Source: Bradysia coprophila (lineage: Eukaryota > Arthropoda > Insecta > Diptera > Sciaridae). Taken from it: a stretch of DNA of 64,000 nucleotides. Within the stretch, counting starts at the first letter, position 1. Every line of letters starts with the position of its first letter. The notes beneath the pieces are model-generated. The model was given only the letters and a program-made list of their open reading frames with translations. It made no database searches and was not told where the DNA came from. Shown here piece by piece: positions 35,000 through 46,005 of this stretch. The stretch spans positions 1,178,001-1,242,000 of the forward strand of contig NW_023503727.1 in NCBI RefSeq assembly GCF_014529535.1, given 5' to 3'. The position numbers and the translations under genes were made by a program.

Positions 35000-36124
35000 A
35001 TGCTTACAAAACTAGTGACCCTTAAGTCCTGGTTTAAAAACTTTCTTGAAGGATTAATGCATTCCCTGAGTGTCCCTGATACGTCAGAAAATAATTCAAA
35101 TTTTCTTTTAATCAATTTCCAGGTTGTTCTCCAAGCACTCGCTGTTGGCCTTTTCATATACATCATCTGTTCACTGTCACAATCCGTTAAATATTATGTC
35201 AAGTGTTCATTTTTCGTCTTGGGCGCAATGTTCTCCGCCGCAGTACTTCCAATTCCTAGTCTTTTAGTGTATCCCATTCGTGATCCAAGGATTGGCTTGT
35301 AAGTATACAAAGGAACGTTGTCAACTTGACGCGCTTCTCACGATTCGGCTTACATTTTACTAGAGTTCCAGCTTTGGGCACACGCTTCATTATGTGGCTG
35401 ATGGGACTTACTTATGAAGTGAGAGGTGAACAGCACATAAATAGGGAAAAAGGTGGCGTCATTGTGATCAATCACCAAAGCGGCATTGACTTAGCCAGTT
35501 AGTTGATGAAATACGAAGAAATGGTTTGTGTTCCCAAAACTCAAACAAATTCAATTTTCAGTTATCGCCCGAATATGGCCACTAATTGGACGTGGAACGA
35601 CCGTCGTTAAAAAGTTCGTTCTCTATGTATTCCCGTTCGGACCGGGTGCTTGGTTGTGGGGAACGCTATACATTGACCGGAAAAACCACAAAGACACTCT
35701 CGTCAAATTGGACAAAGAATGTGATGCAATCAAAATGCGTTCGAACAAAATCGTGATATTCCCGGAAGGAACGCGGTCGCAGGAAGACGAACTGTTGCCG
35801 TTCAAAAAGGGACCGTTCCATATTGCAATCCAAAGTCAAAGTATGATTCAACCGATAGTTGTATCCAAATATCATTTCCTCAGTGATAGAAGGAAGGTGT
35901 TCGGAAGAGGTAAGGCGGAACGGATTGTCGTTCTGATTCCGGTTTTTAAATTCATTCGGAATTTATTTCTCGCAGGACATACCATTATAACCGTTCTACC
36001 AGAGATATCCTGTGAAGGACTGACTAAAGACGATCTACCTCAATTGTTAGAAAGAACTAGAAATTTAATGCAAACTACATTTACCGATACGAGTAAAGAG
36101 ACGAAACATTCCGCTGTCAGTTAA
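35000..36124 (+). CDS. 1-acyl-sn-glycerol-3-phosphate acyltransferase (AGPAT/PlsC family), paralogue B
   Basis: Same enzyme family as the gene at 17.9-19.1 kb: lysophosphatidic acid to phosphatidic acid, expected in the ER membrane. Exons end at 35298 and then run 35364-35497, 35562-35909 and 35976-36124. The first exon is either open from the ATG at 35000 (309 residues in all) or begins at 35123 after a TTTCCAG acceptor with an unseen upstream exon. Motifs: NHQSGID (I), GTLYIDR (II), FPEGTR (III), LPEIS (IV). A long hydrophobic segment (LAVGLFIYIIC) precedes the catalytic part. The 66-base intron 35910-35975 has no stop and is in a readable frame, but the donor GAG|GTAAGG and acceptor TCTCGCAG match the intron of paralogue A. 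Reading through it would insert 22 residues between motif III and IV. The gene starts right after a satellite array. Confidence 0.87.
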
Positions 36125-36844
36125 AAGTTAAATTTGCGAAAATCTTTTTAGATAAATTTTGTTAACTAAAAATTTTGTTACACCTCTGTATACACGAGAC
36201 ATATAATATAAGACGAGTTGTTATAAAATGAACGTTTTAAATTTAGCACCAGCAACGTCAGCTCTCAACGTCAGAAGTAATTAAAATTCCTCAAACTCTT
36301 CCAGCAATCAGCCCGTGTTCTCTTGAACCGATGTTGATGAAATTCAGTTCATGTTCGTAAGTGACACTTAAAAGCAGTAATCAATTTTCGACTGGCTTTG
36401 ATGTTGTAAGATGTGTCACATTATCTTATCAGTCGACTGGTATGCCTCTCAGATATAACATTGCGACAATTACGCTTTGTATCTTGGTTGAATGCAAAAA
36501 GATATTTTTTGAGACGGAGAATTAAAACAATAAACTGAACAGTGTGTCTAGTCTATGTGTGTCTACACCGTTTACACTAGAAACGATTTCAAAATCAGAA
36601 AATTTTATCGATACACACTTGTGCTGAGTAAGTAGCGGTAGCTACATTGGTAGCTACTGTATGGAATCGATGACTATGTCTTCTCTGCCAACTGTACACG
36701 GTTACTATGGTAACAGTTACCGCAACAGCATATTTCGCAAGAGTTACAACAATTCTATCGTTCACACCGCCTGACACTTATCATGTATCATATCACAATG
36801 ACATCCTGTTTCATATAAAAGCGATTTTTTTTATCAATTTTAAC
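36125..36844. other. 3' flank of AGPAT B, intergenic
   Basis: AT-rich; no AATAAA was placed with confidence and no gene was seen. Confidence 0.35.
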
Positions 36845-36986
36845 AACGCACTTCAAGCATGAGTGATACGCTTAATAGAGTACTGAAACTGGAGAGTGTA
36901 TCACTTTTGGCACTGTAAACGATTTGCAAACAAAACAGTGAAGTATTTGACAGATTACAAAAGATCAATCATGCTAGATGTGCGTT
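36845..36986. repeat. MITE with AACGCACTTCAAGC ends, copy 2
   Basis: AACGCACTTCAAGCATGA at the left and ATGCTAGATGTGCGTT at the right; it shares ends with 32580-32733. Confidence 0.6.
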
Positions 36987-37081
36987 GATTTTAAACTTGA
37001 AACGCTAGATTAAATATTAGTAGAAAAGCTCCCTCTACACATGTAGCAGTTAATTAACCTCATGTTTTACCGTGATAACAC

Positions 37082-38578
37082 TAGGCCCCACCTCTTGGGT
37101 GGGTCAGGCCCCTTGACTGGCTATTTTTTTTTTCTATAATTCCAGTCTTAGTTTTCTAACCATTTTTAAATGAGGTGGTGTTTTTCAGATCACAAAATTA
37201 AAGTCACATGAAAAGGTGATGTCTCTTTTATTTATGAAACAGCAGTCATTTTACTCAAATTTTCTCAAAAAGAGCTATGAGTTGAGGTCAAGCGAGCGAT
37301 GTCTTACTCCTAATATGAGTCTCCTCCTATATAGTCTACTTAAAGCGCTGAAAAGGTGACGTATTTCTTGCCTATCTCTTGAAAAAATGAAACTTGTGTG
37401 AATTACGGCCCTCGCTTCGCTCTGGCCGCAAAGTTCACACTCGTTCAAACATTTTAGGAACGAAAAAAATTCTTTTAAGAATACGATTTCACGCAAAAAT
37501 GGTCGTATATCCCAGATTACTAGTTCAATTAAATTCCAATGTTCGAGTTTAACCACATGAATTACGATACTGGTCGAAATTGATTTTTGAAGCCTCTGAG
37601 AATTACTCTAGCTATCGGTTTCTCAAGCAAGCAAGCAAAAACTCTTTTGGGAAGTACTTCTAAATTGTTAGACCAGAAATCCAGAATTTCACTACTCGTC
37701 AAATAAGAAATTTTTCTGGAAATCCGTTGCAGAAATGTCTTGGTATAACAGTTATGTTATACAGTTACTCCAAACTCACTTGTCCAATATCATTCTCTGT
37801 CAATTAAAACAAAAAAATTTGAAAATCGGGTAAAAATTACTCAAGTTATCGCGTGGTAACAGGAGAAAGCGTCTGTGTAGAATTTCTCCCATCTCGTTGT
37901 TCGAACATTATCCATCTGCAAACTAAGAGTGAAGAGTTTCAATCTTCGTCGATTAAGACAAAATCTTTGAAAATCGGATAAAAATTATGGAAGTTATCGC
38001 GGTAACAAGTAAAAAAATCTCTTGAGAATTACTCCCATCTCATTACCCCAATATTGCCCATCTACGAACTTAACCTCATGATTTTCATTCTCCGTCGATT
38101 AAAACCAAAATTTTGAAAATCGGTAAAGAATTACTCGAGTTATCGAGTCTACAAGGAAAAGCGTCTGTGTAGAATTTCTCCCATCTCGTTGTTCTACCAT
38201 TATCCATCTGCAAACTCAACCTTAAGAATTTCAATCTTCGTCGAATAACACAAAAAATTTGAAAATCTGATAAGAATTAGGAAAGTTATCGCGGTAACAA
38301 GTAAAAAAATCTCTTGAGAATTACTCCCATCTCATTACCCCAATATTGCCCATCTACGAACTTAACCTCATGATTTTCATTCTCCGTCGATTAAAACCAA
38401 AATTTTGCAAATCGGTAAAGAATTACTCGAGTTATCGAGTCCACAAGTGTACGGACGTTTTCTGTATTTAACGTTTTTTGCCAATGTAAAACATTTTCAA
38501 AATATCAAAGTGAACTTAGCGTTACGGACATTTAAGAGTATTTTCTTTCATAAGACCCTGACTTTCAGTCAAGGGAAT
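37082..38578 (+). repeat. Family-B repeat, tandem copy 1
   Basis: Starts TAGGCCCCACCTCTTGGGTG, continues through GGCCCTCGCTTCGCTCTGG, then several ~120-140-bp internal subrepeats with GAAAATCGG..AATTACTCGAGTTATCG, and ends GACCCTGACTTTCAGTCAAG. The same structure follows immediately at 38670. Confidence 0.8.
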
Positions 38579-38669
38579 AATCTGTCCAAACAACCCACAA
38601 AGGGTTTGGGGTTTGATCATTACAATACTAATTTCGCTGCTTGTAATTCTTCTCTTTGAGACCTTTTCA

Positions 38670-40303
38670 CTAGGCCCCACCACTTGGGTGGGTCATTTCC
38701 CTTGACTGACTATCAATACTTTCAATAATTCCAGTCCCAGTTGTCTTACCATTTTTAAAAAATCTGTTGTTTTGAAAAACACAAAATTATAGTCAGATGA
38801 AAAAGCCTCTTAGTCTCTTTGCTACATCATCACAACGCTTTTAAAATGGCATATTTCTTGCCTACCTCTTGAATAAATTAAACTCGTGTGAATTACGGCC
38901 CTCGCTTCGCTCTGGCCGCAAAGTTCACACTCGTTCAAATATTCATAAGCCTAAGCATGGAAAATAGGAAATTATAACACGATGTGATCAGGAGAGGCAT
39001 TTTTGAGTATGTTATACAACTGAGAAGAATACAAACAAACAATACTTACAACGATTGAATATTGTCTCCTAAAAAGCGCAATGAGTGGAAGGTCTAGCGA
39101 AGTACGTTTAACTCCTGATATGAGTCTCCTATATAGTCTACTAAAGGCGCTGAAAAGGTGGCGTATTTCTTGCCTACCTCTAAAAAAATTCTTTTTAAGA
39201 ATACGGATTTCACGCAAAAATTGTCGTATATCCCAGATTACTAGTCCAATTAAATTCCAATGTTCGAGTTTAACCACATGAATTACGCTACTGGTCGAAA
39301 TTGATTTTTGAAGCCTCTGAGAATTACTCGAGCTATCGGTTTCTCAAGCAAGCAAGCAAAAACTCTTTTGGGAAGTACTTCTTAATTGTTAGACCAGAAA
39401 TCCAGAATTTCACAACTCGTCAAATAAGAAATTTTTCTGGAAATCCGTTGCAAAAATGTCGTCGTATAACAAGTTATGTTTACAATTACTCCAAACTCAC
39501 TACTCCAATATAACTCTGTCAATTAAAACAAAAAAATTGAAAATCGGGTAAAAATTACTCAAGTAATCGCGCGGTAACAAGAGAAAGCGTCTGTGTAGAA
39601 TTTCTCCCATCTCGTTGTTCGAACATTATCCATCTGCAAACTCAGCCTCAAGAGTTTCAATCTACGTCGATTAAGACAAAATCTTTGAAAATCGGATAAG
39701 AATTAGGGAAGTTATCGCGGTAACAAGGAATAAAATTCTCTTGAGAATTACTCCCATCTCATTACTTCAATATTGCCCATCTACGAACTTAACCTCATAA
39801 TTTTCATTCTCCGTCGATTAAAACCAAAATTTTGAAAATCGATAAAGAATTACTCGAGTTATCGAGTCCACAAGAAAAAGCGTCTGTGTAGAATTTCTCC
39901 CATCTTGTTGTTTTAACATTATCCATCTGCAAACTCAACCTCAAGAATTTCAATCTACGTCGAATAACACAAACAATTGGAAAATCTGATAAGAATTAGT
40001 GAAGTTATCGCGGTAACAAGGAATAAAATTCTCTTGAGAATTACTCCCATCTCATAACCCCAATATTGTCCATCTACGAACTTAACCTCATGATTTTCAT
40101 TCTCCGTCGATTAAAACCAAAATTTTGCAAATCGATAAAGAATTACTCGAGTTATCGAGTCCACAAGTGTACGGACGTTTTCTGTATTTAACGTTTTTTG
40201 CCAATGTAGAACATTTTCAAAATATCAAAGTGAACTTAGCGTTACGGACATTTAAGGGTATTTTCTTTCATAAGACCCTGACTTTCAGTCAAGGGAATTA
40301 ACG
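38670..40303 (+). repeat. Family-B repeat, tandem copy 2
   Basis: Same ends and internal subrepeats as the copy at 37082. It carries one extra stretch between the GC-rich block and the subrepeats (about 38950-39070) and differs by small indels. Confidence 0.8.
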
Positions 40304-40543
40304 AAGTATTTTACTGACACTATTGGTAAGCTGAGCGAAAAACCTAGTGCCATCTGTGACGGATTACGCGCGAAACCAGTAGGAGTTGTATACCGGTTCC
40401 TCAAACGATGTTTTTACCGGTAAGCAGTGCGATAGCTCTATACTTAACTTCAGTTGACTTGCACGGATTCAATCAGCAAATCTTATAATCTGTCTACGGT
40501 CTATTCCCAAAGAGGGGACTGCAAAGCTACTACACTAAATTCG

Positions 40544-40757
40544 TTAACCTGTCACTTACGGCTATTCATCTGTTATCGATAACGACGACAAAAATTATGC
40601 CAAGCTCTGGATAATATGGTCCTTTATACAGTAAAATGCATGTTAAAAAAATTGAAGTACAAGATTTGAAATCAAACTATTAAAAATAATTTGATCGATT
40701 GAAGTAATAGATCCGATAGTAATACTGGTCATATTCTTGCTATCTGTAACAGGTTAA
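40544..40757. mobile_element. TTAA-flanked MITE (piggyBac-like), copy 2
   Basis: Begins TTAACCTGTCAC and ends GTAACAGGTTAA. It is an inverted relative of 12547-12752, matching through ATTCATCTGTTATCGATAAC and GAAGTACAAGATTTGAAATC. Confidence 0.65.
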
Positions 40758-41123
40758 AAGTGCATGGATCAGATCGAAAGAAGCAAATAGTCTTTTACAC
40801 ACAAGATGAAAATCAGAGTTTTCGTGTGAATTTTATTGATCCAAGACGACGCCGATGTCAATAAACACGCGAAAACGTGACATTTCATGTTTATTCCGAG
40901 TTTTGTAATGGATTAAGGGAGTCAACAGAAGTGTTTGAAACATGAAAAATACGGTTTTCGACGCATGAAGCATTAGGGTGTTTCTCAAAAGCAGTTACTT
41001 CTCTTACCCTCACAAATCCCTCCTATATCTACAAAAAAAATCTGGTATTCATTGGCATGTACTGAGGCGGTCCACATATGTTTACAGAAGTTTGTTACAT
41101 AATGTAGTACCTAGTACCTCGTT
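40758..41123. other. Intergenic, no gene recognised
   Basis: No supported feature. Confidence 0.3.
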
Positions 41124-42509
41124 AAGGCCCGTCATTGGGAAATGACAGGACAGTTTCCCGAAAATGTATGGAAAATGTTATCACAAAAATTCACCGAAAA
41201 AATTCAAAGAAACTCACCTCTTATGCCTTTCCATTGTATTCGGGCATGGTCTCTTTAGGTCGCCAAGGCATATTTGAACACTAAAACACTTTTTGCTCGA
41301 TGCAAAAACAAAGTTTTTTTTTTGTTTTGTGGCGACAAAAACACAGAAAATATTTCGACACAACTGTGACACTCCGCTACTATAAGTACTGGAATGAATG
41401 TTTGCTGTGTTCACTTCGGCGGTAAAATATCTTCATTCAAAAAAGTGTCGGACATATTATAAAAATCATGAAACAGTTGACAAAGTGTAGCGTATACAGT
41501 TAATAATGCTCATCGACCATTTTTTAAAGCTTTACGAGAGCTCAGCGGACATTCTTTCAACGATGGGAGAGCATTTATTAAAATTTAGCCTCTCGTAAGA
41601 CTGCACTGAGCGGAAATAAATGTTCGTTTCTCTTTAGTAAGCTAAAAAGACTTCGCGAAGTCTAATTATGCCACCTCTTTGAATAAAAATATCGGCTGAG
41701 GTCGAATAATTCTCCGCTGAGTTCTAATAATTCTCCGCTGAGCTCTAATAATTCTTCGCTGAGCTTTAACAAACCTCCGCTGAGCTCTAATTATTCTCCG
41801 CTAGGCTTCAGGAAGTGTCCGTTAGGCCTAAGCAAGTTGCAGGAAGGCCTAATGGAGCGAATCGGACACTCAGCGGAGATCTGCCAAAGCTAAGGGGAGC
41901 TATCAAATCATAGCATCATTAGGTATCCGCTGATGCTTATTGAGTGTTCGCTTAGCTTCATTGCCTTACTACAACGTGCTAAGGTCTGACGGACTCGTAC
42001 TGAAGCCTAGCGGATAATTATTAGAGCTCATTAGAGGTTTGCCCAAGCTCAGCGGAGAATTATTCGACCTCAGCCGATATTTTTATTCAAAGAGGTGGCA
42101 TAATTAGACTCAGCGAAGTCTTGTTAGCTTACTAAAGAAGTGGGAGAGGTTACAATTTTAATAAATGTCTACCATCGCTGAAGTGTCGGACAATTTTTCA
42201 ATGAAAATATTTTACCGCCGAAGTGAACACAGCAAACATTCATTCTATTACTTATAGTAGCGGAGTGTCACAGTTATGTCGAAATATTTTCTGTGTTTTT
42301 GTCGCGACAAAACAAAAAAAAATTGTTTTTGCATCGAGTAAAAAGTGTTTTAGTGTTCAAATATGCCTTGGCGACCTAAAGAGACTATGTCCGAATACAA
42401 TGGAAAGCATAAGAGGTGAGTTTCTTTGAATTTTTTCGGTGAATTTTTGTGATAACATTTTCCATACATTTTCGGGAAACTGTCCTGTCATTTCCCAATG
42501 ACGGGCCTT
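41124..42509. mobile_element. Foldback element with ~330-bp inverted arms
   Basis: AAGGCCCGTCATTGGGAAAT begins the left end and its complement closes the right end. The arms match for more than 300 bp. The centre (about 41640-42110) has inverted minisatellite units of the type CCGCTGAGCTCTAATAATTC. In the right arm an ATG at about 42363 opens 17-18 codons (MPWRPKETMSEY..) that end at a splice-donor-like AG|GTGAGT. The left arm has the mirror copy with a one-base insertion that breaks the frame. Target duplication unclear (TTAA is near both ends). Confidence 0.75.
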
Positions 42510-44140
42510 TTAAGCTTATTTTTTTGAAACCCTTGTTGTTGAAAACCCTTTATTTTTACCAGTTTTTGGTCGACAATGGTCTCATTGAATGAGTTAGATA
42601 TGGGGTCCAGACTATGTAACAAACGTTTTGCTGTAGATTGGAGATAAAAAGTACGATCAGACTGACTGACTGAGTTCAACTCCGTACGGATGGTAAAAGA
42701 GATGGATAGTTATAGGAGATAATCACAAAGACTATACACATATAATCAACATATTTAATATCGACACGACACTGTAATTAGCCAATGCATCATATTCGTT
42801 TCATAAAAGGACTCACCATAGGTATTTACACTACGAATGTGTAGATAAATAAGTCAGCCATCAATTTATATACCCAGTCGATAATGACAAAGACAAATGA
42901 CATTCCACGCTTCTACACCCCATTCTCTTCCACGCTCTCTCTCAGCTAATCATAACATTTCCCAAAAATTTGCCAAACTCTATCGACGATGTAATTTAGT
43001 CATCCTAATCATGTTACCAATAACAACGTGTAGTAAAATTTATTGAGCTCAAATGACACCGAATAAGAATTTCCAATGGATTGGAAATGGGAAAATATAG
43101 ACCTCCAAACACCTATATCTATCTATATATACTGATGTATACGTCGGCATGCCAAGAGAGCATTCGCATAATAAAATAAATAGAACAATCCCATGTCATT
43201 GTAATTTGGAAGTGAGGAAATAAATTACGAACACTTTTACCATGGCAGAACTGGTGAGGATGTTTTCCCATTTATACATTTTACATACCGGTGTGTGGAG
43301 ATTATATCTCGGGTGTTGGTATGTTTAATCTGATTGTTGGGGTGTTTTCAAATTAAGGGTGATTTTAGATTGATGTTGACGGCTAGGAGAATGCATACAT
43401 GGTGTGTATGGTTGATTCGGTGTATGTATACGTTAATCTATACTCCGGACGACACATCAAACAAAATTATAATAAAATGCGTATTTGCGTTAAAATGTGT
43501 TAATGAAGTAAGCTGAGCCGAGTTGGTGGTTGTTTTTTTGGTTTTGTTTCCCTAATCGAATAAATGAAGGGTTCATATTGTTCCCATTGTGAAGCAACGT
43601 TTCATCTACCTAAGAGAGATTTCTGTTAATCTTTCAAACGCATCGCGTTATAATCATTAAATCTGTTAGTTCTTTTGTTTAATAGTACATTATTATGTTA
43701 CTAGGAACAAATGGGTGCGTATCTGATCCAGGTGGTGAAAGCGTCAGAAGAGGCTGATCAAGAAGTCACATTCCGAACAAACCATAACAACAAACTTGAA
43801 TTGAATGTTTTGTTTACTGGGTTATATACACTGCGATCACTTTGATGTCACTCATATTAATTTCGAAGTAAGAAATGAATAGACTATTATGATGAGAGAG
43901 AAAGAAATGTTAGGACAAGTACCCCAAGGCAAGCTATAATTAACTAGTCTTCGGTTTTCTCGCTCTGATCATAGAATAGTCTATCAAAGTAATCTAATCA
44001 ATGTTTCGCAAGTTAACTCTCTAGTAGCTCTTTTGAATTGTTTAGTGCAAACTAGAGTTACGCAGGTCATGTAAACAGAATTTTTTTAAAGATGAAATAA
44101 ATGAAATGAAATGAACTCAATTGTTCATAAGAAATTTATA
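42510..44140. other. Intergenic, no gene recognised
   Basis: Low-complexity and AT-rich sequence. A fragment near 43690-43790 resembles parts of 45780-46050, but no gene is supported. Confidence 0.4.
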
Positions 44141-44148
44141 TTTCTTAC

Positions 44149-45696
44149 CAGAGCCTAATATTTGGGAATCGTTTTGGAGAATTTTTGGGAATTTAGGGAA
44201 TTTTTGGGAATTTTTGGGGATTTTGGGAAATTTTGGGAATTAATTCCCAAAAATTCCCTAAAATTCCCAAAAAATTTCTTTTCTTTGCATTTTTATAATT
44301 AAATGCTCGTAAAAGATCAGGAAAAGTTCAAAAACCTTTAAAAACTATGAACAAGCAAAGAAAAAAAATGGGATTTTTTTTGGAATTTTAGTGAACTTTT
44401 GAAAATTGGTTCCCAAATATTATGCTCTGAAGGATATAATTCTCTACGATGTACTCGCACCAGCCAGGGCGTATACTCTACTTGTAGGTCTCTCCAAAGC
44501 CGACATTAGTACAACACCACAATAATTTAAGAGCAATCTACACTCCGACCCCCTATGAAATACATTTTTGATGATAACTTTTTATTCGAATTATTTTTGA
44601 AAAAAGTAGCCTCATCGTTTGGTGCCAGAGAACATATAAGGTTTCGATAGCCACTGGAATTGTCCAGATTGATGCGAAAAAACTCAAAACTCCTAAAATT
44701 TGTGTTTTTATGATATTTTTTGGACTTTTGAGTTTTCTCGGCGTAGACTGCATCAATCTTGACAATAAACCGCGAGCCTTTGTCCATATTATTTTTATTT
44801 CAATGAACACATCAAAAACACACTGAAAATGTATATTGATATTGGAAAAGTGGAATTTGAAATTTTTAATTTCAGTTTTAAAATCCGCTCCTATTTTCAA
44901 AAAATCTCTCGCTTGAAAAAGAAAACAATTTCGTCACTTAACAAATTGGGATGTTTTATTTGTTGACATTTTGTTTTAATTGTGATCACCGAGATAACCA
45001 AAAAACCAACACTAACAAACAAAATATTCCTATCAGCTGACAGATACCTAATATCACATTTCGATTCTTTAGAGTTTCCGTACGTGAGTTCATCATGGCA
45101 GTGATTTTTTTAATTAAATTCTATAAAAAAATATAAAAAGTTTTTATAACAAAACTAAACTTTTATTAAAAAAGGCTCGCGGTTTATTCTGGTGGCTATC
45201 GAAACTTTATATGTTGTGGCACCAAACGATGAAACCACTTTTTTCAAAAAATATTCTAATAAGAAGTTATCATCGAAAATGTTTTTCATAGAAGGTCGGA
45301 GTGTAGATTGCTCTTAAAATAATTATTTTTGAGTTATAGCCGAAAAAGGGTTTTCGGTACCCTCTGACATGTTTTCACCTTTGAACACTTTAACCGAAAA
45401 TTTAAAAAAATGTTCGAAAAAAATGAAAGATACGATTCTCTAGAATTGAAGACGAATCTATCACTCATTAAAATCGGAGACCACTTGTTCCCCTATCACC
45501 ATTACCTCCAGTTTTGGCGATATGCCGCTTAAGCTCAATTTACTGAATATATTATATTCAATATGTTCTGAAATATTTGTTGTGTTCTTTGGGAATTTTT
45601 GGGAATTTTAGGGAATTTTTGGGAATTTTTGGAAATTTAGGGAATTTTTGGGAATTTTGGGAATTTAGAGAATTAATTCCCAAATATTAGGCTCTG
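44149..45696 (+). mobile_element. Non-autonomous hAT element, 1548 bp, TSD TTTCTTAC
   Basis: Inverted ends CAGAGCCTAATATTTGGGAA; the exact 8-bp duplication TTTCTTAC lies at 44141-44148 and 45697-45704. Subterminal regions are runs of GGGAATTTTT-type motifs. An extra inward-facing end (AATATTATGCTCTG) at about 44432 makes a 284-bp sub-unit. Internal arms at about 44523-44800 and 45165-45320 are inverted copies of each other. No transposase. Confidence 0.88.
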
Positions 45697-45752
45697 TTTC
45701 TTACAGAAAGAAAATAAAATTTAACAAATTTCTAAATGAAGATAACATAACT

Positions 45753-45832
45753 GGGAACGAAAAGTGACGTGATTGGGAACGAAAAGTGACGTGATTGGGA
45801 ACGAAAAGTGACGTGATTGGGAACGAAAAGTG
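45753..45832. repeat. 22-bp tandem repeat, ~3.7 units
   Basis: GGGAACGAAAAGTGACGTGA plus two bases repeats at 45753, 45775, 45797 and 45819, nearly without change. Confidence 0.85.
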
Positions 45833-45872
45833 TTTGGTGCTCTATCTGGTGACGTTGGTCAGCCGGAATGAA

Positions 45873-46005
45873 ATAGTATGTTACGTTACATACCAAGGAT
45901 CAAAAAGGTGCGTTTTAGACCCAGGTTCGCGTCGCTCCATCCCTGGACGTTTTCACCACCGTGGTCTAAAACACACCTTTTTGATCCGTGGTATGTATAC
46001 TATTT
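45873..46005. repeat. Hairpin, ~32-bp arms
   Basis: GATCAAAAAGGTGCGTTTTA in the left arm (45890-45921) pairs with 45963-45994, and the outer parts with TAGTATG / CATACTA-like bases also pair loosely. Confidence 0.65.

Noticed and set aside
44527..44900. Overlapping 86- and 115-codon frames in the hAT element
   Set aside because: They fall in its internal inverted arms, differ between the two copies and show no transposase motifs.
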